From Bacilli bacterium (GTDB lineage Bacteria; Bacillota_I; Bacilli_A; RF39; UBA660): DNA of 31,527 nucleotides. Positions 31,307-31,527 of the stretch are shown piece by piece (positions within the stretch are counted from its first letter, which is position 1; every line of letters starts with the position of its first letter). The notes below the pieces were generated by a model. That model did no database searches. It was not told the DNA's origin and saw only the letters and a list, made by a program, of their open reading frames with translations. The translations under genes were made by a program, and so were the position numbers. The stretch spans positions 1 through 31,527 of the forward strand of contig JAQUFI010000002.1 in assembly GCA_028684735.1 (NCBI GenBank), given 5' to 3'.

Positions 31307-31527
31307 ATGAATAACTATAATATAGCAAATGATTATTATAATTATGCGAACAATAACTATAATATTCCCCATTATGATCCTGAACCTAATGAAAAGATGA
31401 AATTATATGACCCTTATAACGGTTTTATTAGAGGTAATATGTTCCCTGCTTTATACAACAGTTATAAGACATCTAAACCTTTTGAAATAGAACCTATTAA
31501 TGAACAAGCAGAGTTATTGACCTATAT
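31307..31527 (+). CDS. Spore coat-associated protein, CotJA-like (3' end beyond window)
   Basis: 73 codons before the window ends. A Tyr/Asn-rich start (residues 1-25) is followed by LYDPYNGFIRGNMFPALYN then SYKTSKPFEIEPINEQAELL, matching the CotJA pattern in which a Gly-x-x-Phe-Pro-x-Leu-Tyr core and a Lys-Pro...Pro-x-Asn-Glu segment are conserved. CotJA belongs to the cotJ coat operon, normally followed by cotJB and cotJC (a Mn-catalase-like coat protein), so those may lie just outside. A GAGGAGGT ribosome site precedes the ATG. With the CotY/CotZ-type gene it supports sporulation. Family call is moderately firm because the sequence is cut. Confidence 0.75.
   Translation, partial: MNNYNIANDYYNYANNNYNIPHYDPEPNEKMKLYDPYNGFIRGNMFPALYNSYKTSKPFEIEPINEQAELLTY

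Overview
The window reads as chromosomal DNA of a very AT-rich, spore-forming low-GC Gram-positive bacterium (Bacilli in the broad sense, possibly one of the gut lineages near Erysipelotrichales or RF39). The basis is the 16S rRNA 5' end, strong AGGAGG-type ribosome binding sites, sigma-A promoters, CdaA/CdaR, a lipobox lipoprotein and CotY/CotZ-like and CotJA-like spore coat genes. The lineage is inference; no search was run. Most genes lie on the minus strand, as does the rRNA operon.

Layout. Positions 1-300 hold the 5' end of a 16S rRNA gene (minus), fed by three tandem promoters in ~100-bp repeats (409-640). Positions 770-8935 are mostly envelope and housekeeping genes: a DUF402 nucleotide phosphatase, a CtpA-type protease, two membrane or lipoproteins, a DUF378 protein, the c-di-AMP pair cdaA-cdaR, a charged membrane-anchored protein and trmL. 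Positions 9014-10977 hold a stand-alone Clp-type AAA+ ATPase coupled to a membrane thioredoxin, then a triple-LysM protein. A cysteine-rich CotY/CotZ-type coat protein is divergent from the LysM gene (11153). Positions 11674-14684 carry surface-type proteins, including an Ig-like/SGNH-hydrolase gene that appears to be split by an in-frame TAA. Positions 14746-18481 encode a DUF368 lipid-carrier transporter and a Ca2+-type P-ATPase. Positions 18603-25939 include a bitopic membrane protein, feoA-feoB, a transposase-like HTH protein, small unknowns and a DEAD-box RNA helicase. Positions 26301-28394 hold a predicted zinc metalloprotease and, convergent to it, an operon of a zinc-ribbon membrane protein and an Lgt-like protein with altered key residues. 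Positions 28440-28770 are a decayed, probably flavodoxin-like gene. Positions 29006-30898 encode a secreted protein with three different short-period repeat arrays. The window ends with tRNA-His (minus) and the start of a CotJA-like spore coat gene (plus).

Two genome-wide habits stand out. Intrinsic terminators are often built from the last codons and stop codons of the genes they end (16 stops by my count, including convergent pairs whose stops sit in opposite arms of one hairpin or abut at its apex). Many promoters carry an extended -10 of the form TATGATATAAT. No CRISPR array, prophage or intact insertion sequence was seen. The strongest candidates for something unusual are the stop-interrupted SGNH gene, the AAA+/thioredoxin pair, the Lgt-like/zinc-ribbon operon next to the HELLH protease, and the three-array repeat protein.
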